Part shown: in pieces, positions 5,078-8,296 of the stretch
Numbering within the stretch: the stretch's first letter is position 1
Layout: the number at the start of each line of letters is the position of its first letter
Assembly (NCBI GenBank): GCA_014381035.1
Contig: JACMIS010000790.1
Location: 1-8,296, forward strand
Length of the DNA: 8,296 nucleotides
From: Armatimonadota bacterium
GTDB taxonomy: Bacteria > Armatimonadota > Armatimonadia > Armatimonadales > Armatimonadaceae
Direction of reading: 5' to 3'
Translations under genes and position numbers: made by a program
Notes under the pieces: model-generated
What the model was told of the DNA's origin: nothing
Seen by the model: the letters and a program-made list of their open reading frames with translations, nothing else
Databases searched by the model: none

Positions 5078-6133
5078 CTATTCAAATACGATAGCCACTT
5101 TACCGCCGATGCCTTTGTCCGCCGTATCGTAGGCTTCCGCCGCCTTTTCGACCGGAAATTTATGGGTGACAACCTTGTCTGGGTGAATCTCCCAGCGTGA
5201 CAGCCGCTCCAAGAGTTCCGCCATGTGACCGAGCGACGTTACCCAGGAGCCGAACAAGGTAATCTGTTGATGAATCAGCACCGGCGACACATCGAACGAT
5301 ACCGTGCCGCCTTCGCCCACGAACGCGCAACGGCCCCACTGCCGCGTCCCTTTCAACGCCAGTAGACGTGCCGGCGATGCTCCGGAGCAATCTATGCTCG
5401 CCTCGCACCCTTTGCCACCTGTCGCGTCCAGGATCCGGGTCAATGCGTCGTCGCTGGCGGAGAGGGTGGTGTCTACCAAGCCTAACTCCTGAGCGAGCGC
5501 GATTCGTCCGGGATTGGAATCCACCCCGATCACCTGCGCCACCCCAAGAGCCTTGCCCAGCATCGCTGCGGCGAGACCGACCGGGCCAAGACCGGTGATC
5601 AGAAGACGGTCGCGTCCGTCAACGCGCATCCGTGTCAGGGCTTCCCACGCCGTGCCGAATCCGCACGCCACCAACGCACCGTCCAGATAGGTTAAGTTTT
5701 CCGGGAGCGGGATACAGGTGTTTTCCTCCGCCAACATATAGGGTGCGTGTCCACCGTCACGTTGCCAGCCGTAGGCGGCACGATGCCCGTTTTCACTGTG
5801 GCACGAGATCATGTACCCCGCCCGGCAATCCTCGCAGTTCCCACACCCGCTGATGTGGTACAAAACAACCCGGTCGCCGACCTTGCGCTCCTTGCAACCC
5901 GGTCCTGTTTCGACGATCACCCCGCAGGGCTCGTGTCCGGCGATGACGTTTCGGTAGCCTTCGTCCCCGACGCCGGTGTGTTCCCGGTAAATGGCGCGAA
6001 TATCGGACCCGCAGATGGACGAGGCTTTCATCTGTATCAGGACCTGACCCGGTCCCGGCGTCGGGATCGCTTGCTGACGGTACGCCACAGTGCTATTGCC
6101 GGGCAACACGACCCCATTCATCGTTCCTTGCAT
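5078..6133 (-). CDS. Zinc-dependent medium-chain alcohol/polyol dehydrogenase
   Basis: From the ATG at 6133 the protein is 351 residues, normal for this family. Catalytic zinc ligands are C41 (SSICGSD), H67 and E68 (AGHE). The structural zinc site is C97, C100, C103 and C111. The Rossmann fold shows GLGPVG (181-186) and an acidic D205 in VIGVDSN at the end of strand 2, which favours NAD over NADP. The family includes threonine, sorbitol and sugar dehydrogenases; the exact substrate is not readable. The neighbouring fucosidase and aldo/keto reductase suggest a sugar or sugar-derived alcohol. The ATG at 6121 is an alternative start: it has AAGGA just upstream (tight spacing) and gives MNGVVLPG, a typical family start. 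The frame continues up to 6247 but there overlaps the reductase gene and has no family match. It lies 50 bp after the reductase stop, in the same operon. Confidence 0.92.
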   Translation of the reverse strand: MQGTMNGVVLPGNSTVAYRQQAIPTPGPGQVLIQMKASSICGSDIRAIYREHTGVGDEGYRNVIAGHEPCGVIVETGPGCKERKVGDRVVLYHISGCGNCEDCRAGYMISCHSENGHRAAYGWQRDGGHAPYMLAEENTCIPLPENLTYLDGALVACGFGTAWEALTRMRVDGRDRLLITGLGPVGLAAAMLGKALGVAQVIGVDSNPGRIALAQELGLVDTTLSASDDALTRILDATGGKGCEASIDCSGASPARLLALKGTRQWGRCAFVGEGGTVSFDVSPVLIHQQITLFGSWVTSLGHMAELLERLSRWEIHPDKVVTHKFPVEKAAEAYDTADKGIGGKVAIVFE

Positions 6134-6183
6134 GTTTCTTGACTTTCGTTTGTTTGTAGTTTGCACAGATGGTAACCCCGGAC

Positions 6184-7197
6184 CTATGCGGGGGTGATCA
6201 CGCCATCCTTGTCCCAGAGGGCTTCCCAGGTTTGCCCGTCTTTCCAAAGGAAGACATGCCCTTTAATAAGTCGGTTGCCGTGGTCGATTTGCGCTATGGC
6301 TTGCATCTCCTCGTCGGTCAGGCGTCCGGCGATGGCCGCTTCGAGGCTTGCCTGATACTGATCGTGCTTTACGGAAAAGGGGATCGGAATCTGTCCCCGC
6401 CCGATAGCCCATCGTATACAGACCGACGCCGGGGAAATGCCGCGTCGTCCGGCGATTTCGAGGATGACCGGATCTTCCATGTCCACCGTGTCATCCGGTG
6501 TCCGGTCCCGATCCGGACGGGAAGGGGACCCGAGCGGCGAATAGCCAATCGGCACCATACCGTTCTCGACCACATACCGGAATAATTCCGGCTGTTGAAA
6601 ATGAGGATGTAACTCCATTTCATTGACGGCGGGCGGGATACGTGAGTCGCGCAGTACTAACTCTAACTTCGGGGCCGTCATGTTCGATGTACCGATGTGC
6701 CGGACCAATCCCCGGTCTACCAGTGTTTCCAATTGTCGCCACGTCCGCATATAGGACTCATGAATATATGACTTCGCGTGCGGGTCGCGTGCGGAAACAT
6801 CCACCTTCGGCGCGTGGTAATTCGGGAAGGGCCAGTGGATCAGATACAAGTCGAGATAATCCAGACCCAGATCGCGGAGCGATTTCTCGCAAGCCGGGAT
6901 GACATCCGCCTCGCCGTGCTTATCGTTCCACAGTTTGGACGTGATAAACAGATCCTCGCGTCGGACCCCGCCCTTCATCGCGTCCGCTAACGCTTCGCCG
7001 ACCAGGTGTTCGTTGGCATAAACGGCAGCACAGTCGATGTGCCGGTAGCCGATAAAGATCGCGTCCCGCACGGCGTCCGCGACCTGCTCTCCGGTGTACT
7101 TGTCCGACCCGAACGTGCCGAGACCGATGCCGGGGATGGTCGCGCCAGTATACAGGGTGCGTGTCGGCACGTCCTCCGGTGAAATAAGGGTGTCCAT
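6184..7197 (-). CDS. Aldo/keto reductase, possibly NAD-dependent
   Basis: The 337-residue protein is a full-length AKR barrel. The catalytic tetrad is D55 (HIDCA), Y60, K88 (TSKLW) and H121 (LIHWP). Other family signatures include GLGTFG, GTSNM (169-173), NEMELHP (192-198) and GYSPLGS (218-224). The cofactor loop is unusual: where aldose reductase has IPKSV and downstream Arg and Asn contacts, this protein has [13 protein letters not shown] (272-284). The Lys becomes F274, and the Arg and Asn positions become Q280 and S284. This argues for NAD rather than NADP (inference). An insert of about 20 residues (126-147) follows the catalytic His. The ATG at 7197 has GGAAG 7 bases upstream, overlapping the end of the fucosidase gene 5 bp away, so the two genes are co-translated. 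Context suggests action on fucose or another released sugar. Confidence 0.93.
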   Translation of the reverse strand: MDTLISPEDVPTRTLYTGATIPGIGLGTFGSDKYTGEQVADAVRDAIFIGYRHIDCAAVYANEHLVGEALADAMKGGVRREDLFITSKLWNDKHGEADVIPACEKSLRDLGLDYLDLYLIHWPFPNYHAPKVDVSARDPHAKSYIHESYMRTWRQLETLVDRGLVRHIGTSNMTAPKLELVLRDSRIPPAVNEMELHPHFQQPELFRYVVENGMVPIGYSPLGSPSRPDRDRTPDDTVDMEDPVILEIAGRRGISPASVCIRWAIGRGQIPIPFSVKHDQYQASLEAAIAGRLTDEEMQAIAQIDHGNRLIKGHVFLWKDGQTWEALWDKDGVITPA

Positions 7198-7202
7198 AAG
7201 TT

Positions 7203-8296
7203 TTACTTCCGGTTCACTTTCAGGGTGAAGGCGAAGTCACAGGGCTTTTGCGCGGGTAACGTCACGGTCAAGCCGCCTTCGCTTTGCGACCAATCCACCG
7301 CGCCGGAATGCCCCAGTAATGCGACATTTGCCACCGCGCCGAAGTCATTGATTCCGAGCGATTTGATAACGACCGGTCTCTCGGACCACGCCAGCAGGAT
7401 CGCATACAGAGCGTCGCCCTTCGTCGTGAATCGTATGTCCTGCCCGGTAAACTCCTGTCGCTTCGTGTCGGTAAACGCGCCCTCTACCACTTCGGTCGGT
7501 CCTTCGCCGAAGATCGTATGCGGTTGGGTACCGTAAATCGCCTCGCCATTGACGCGGAGCCATGTGCCGATTTCACGAAGCATCTGTTGTTCTGCCTCAG
7601 GGATTGTGCCGTCCGCTTTCGGTCCGATATTGAGCAGGAGTGCGCCGTTCTTGCTCACAACATCCACCAGATCATCCACGAGCGAATCTACCGTCTTATA
7701 GTCGTGCCCCTCGATGTAGCCCCAGGAGTTTTTGGATACCGACGTATCATTTTGCCACAAAAGCGGGCGGATTCCGGAAAGCTGACCACGCTCCACATCA
7801 AAAACGGCGGTTCCTTCCGCGAACGCCTCATATTTGTAATTGATCGCTACCCCTTTGCCCCATTGCGCACCACGGTTGTAATAGTATGCGGCGAATTTTT
7901 TCAAATACGGTTGCCACGCCTTGTTTTGAATCCACCAGTCGAACCAGATGAGTTGCGGCTGATATTTATCCACTAGTTCGCAGGTATGCGCCAGCCAGTT
8001 GTCCATAAACTCCTCGGTCGGCGGGCATTTCTCCAGATCGCCTAAATCCTCGGGACCCTGGGCGGCGGGACCATAAAAATCCGCGAATGCCGGGTCCTGC
8101 ACATCAGATGGAACCTTTCGTCCGTTGTCGAAGAACCAGAAATGCTCCGCCCGGTGACTCGACAACCCGAATGTCAGCCCTTGTCTTCGAACCGCCTCCG
8201 CCAATTCGCCCAGTACATCGCGCTTCGGTCCCATTTGCGCGGCGTTCCATTTGGTGAGCTTGGAGTCCCACATGGCGAAGCGGTCGTGGTGCTCGG
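7203..8296 (-). CDS. GH29 alpha-L-fucosidase (5' end cut by window edge)
   Basis: The visible 364 residues run to the window edge; the N-terminus is missing, and the ATG at 8273 is internal because EHHDRFAMWDS, a conserved fucose-binding block of the barrel, begins upstream of it. Other GH29 marks are WNA..MGPKRDVLGEL, FGLSSHRAEHFWFF, and QLIWFDWW, whose Asp (codon 7938-7940) is the expected catalytic nucleophile. SKNGALLLNIGPKADGTIP and GTWLRVNGEAIYGTQP end the catalytic domain. The last ~105 residues fit the usual C-terminal beta-sandwich. The enzyme removes alpha-linked L-fucose from glycans with retention of configuration. Whether it is exported cannot be judged without the N-terminus. 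It is the first visible gene of the cassette with the reductase and dehydrogenase. Confidence 0.96.
   Translation of the reverse strand, partial: EHHDRFAMWDSKLTKWNAAQMGPKRDVLGELAEAVRRQGLTFGLSSHRAEHFWFFDNGRKVPSDVQDPAFADFYGPAAQGPEDLGDLEKCPPTEEFMDNWLAHTCELVDKYQPQLIWFDWWIQNKAWQPYLKKFAAYYYNRGAQWGKGVAINYKYEAFAEGTAVFDVERGQLSGIRPLLWQNDTSVSKNSWGYIEGHDYKTVDSLVDDLVDVVSKNGALLLNIGPKADGTIPEAEQQMLREIGTWLRVNGEAIYGTQPHTIFGEGPTEVVEGAFTDTKRQEFTGQDIRFTTKGDALYAILLAWSERPVVIKSLGINDFGAVANVALLGHSGAVDWSQSEGGLTVTLPAQKPCDFAFTLKVNRK

Noticed and set aside
5079..5100. Hairpin GCTAT/ATAGC at the dehydrogenase stop as a terminator
   Set aside because: Only a short A+T-containing stem overlapping the coding end, with no T-run after it.
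6134..6247. Longer dehydrogenase starting at 6247
   Set aside because: It overlaps the end of the aldo/keto reductase gene, and the added residues do not match the family, which begins near MNGVVLPG.
12..8000. Plus-strand open frames across the window
   Set aside because: All those examined lie opposite well-supported minus-strand genes, are rich in Arg, Pro and Ser and show no family motifs; they are expected by-products of G+C-rich coding DNA.

Overview
The window is bacterial DNA. All nine genes I can support lie on the minus strand, so the biological reading order runs from the right edge to the left edge. Evidence for a bacterium includes Shine-Dalgarno-like sites, short overlapping genes, rho-independent terminators, an ECF sigma factor with a zinc-binding anti-sigma factor, and a Tat-type signal. 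Most of the DNA is moderately G+C rich; the TMEM175-like gene is visibly poorer in G+C. I cannot assign a phylum from sequence alone. The mix of a GH29 fucosidase with small secreted glycine-rich proteins would fit a saccharolytic free-living lineage such as Armatimonadota or Planctomycetota, but this is a guess.

Right part (8296 to 5078): a sugar cassette. A GH29 alpha-L-fucosidase cut by the right edge is followed after 5 bp by an aldo/keto reductase, then after 50 bp by a zinc-dependent medium-chain dehydrogenase. A plausible reading is release of L-fucose from glycans followed by oxidation or reduction of the sugar. The reductase has lost residues that classical members use to hold the NADPH phosphate, and the dehydrogenase carries an NAD-type acidic residue, so both may be NAD-linked.

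Middle (5023 to 3213): a TMEM175-family potassium channel gene, then two adjacent paralogous genes for small exported proteins. The two share a signal peptide and a glycine-rich core but have different tails. Each appears to be its own transcription unit: both have a good ribosome site and a strong hairpin terminator, and a 15-base element is shared between their upstream regions.

Left part (3097 to 1, running off the left edge): a five-gene operon with almost no spacing. It encodes an ECF sigma factor, a soluble zinc anti-sigma factor with HxxxCxxC, a cytochrome b561-type membrane protein, a zinc-ribbon/DUF1003 membrane protein, and a Tat-targeted sulfite-oxidase-family molybdenum enzyme (C-terminus missing). 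The simplest model is a self-regulated redox-stress module. The anti-sigma factor senses a stress and releases the sigma factor. This raises production of a periplasmic molybdoenzyme that exchanges electrons with the membrane through the b cytochrome, analogous in layout but not in cytochrome type to MsrPQ (YedYZ). The zinc-ribbon DUF1003 protein embedded in this operon has no known role and is the least explained part. No RNA genes, CRISPR arrays, insertion sequences or prophage parts were seen, and there is no gene-free stretch longer than 300 bases.
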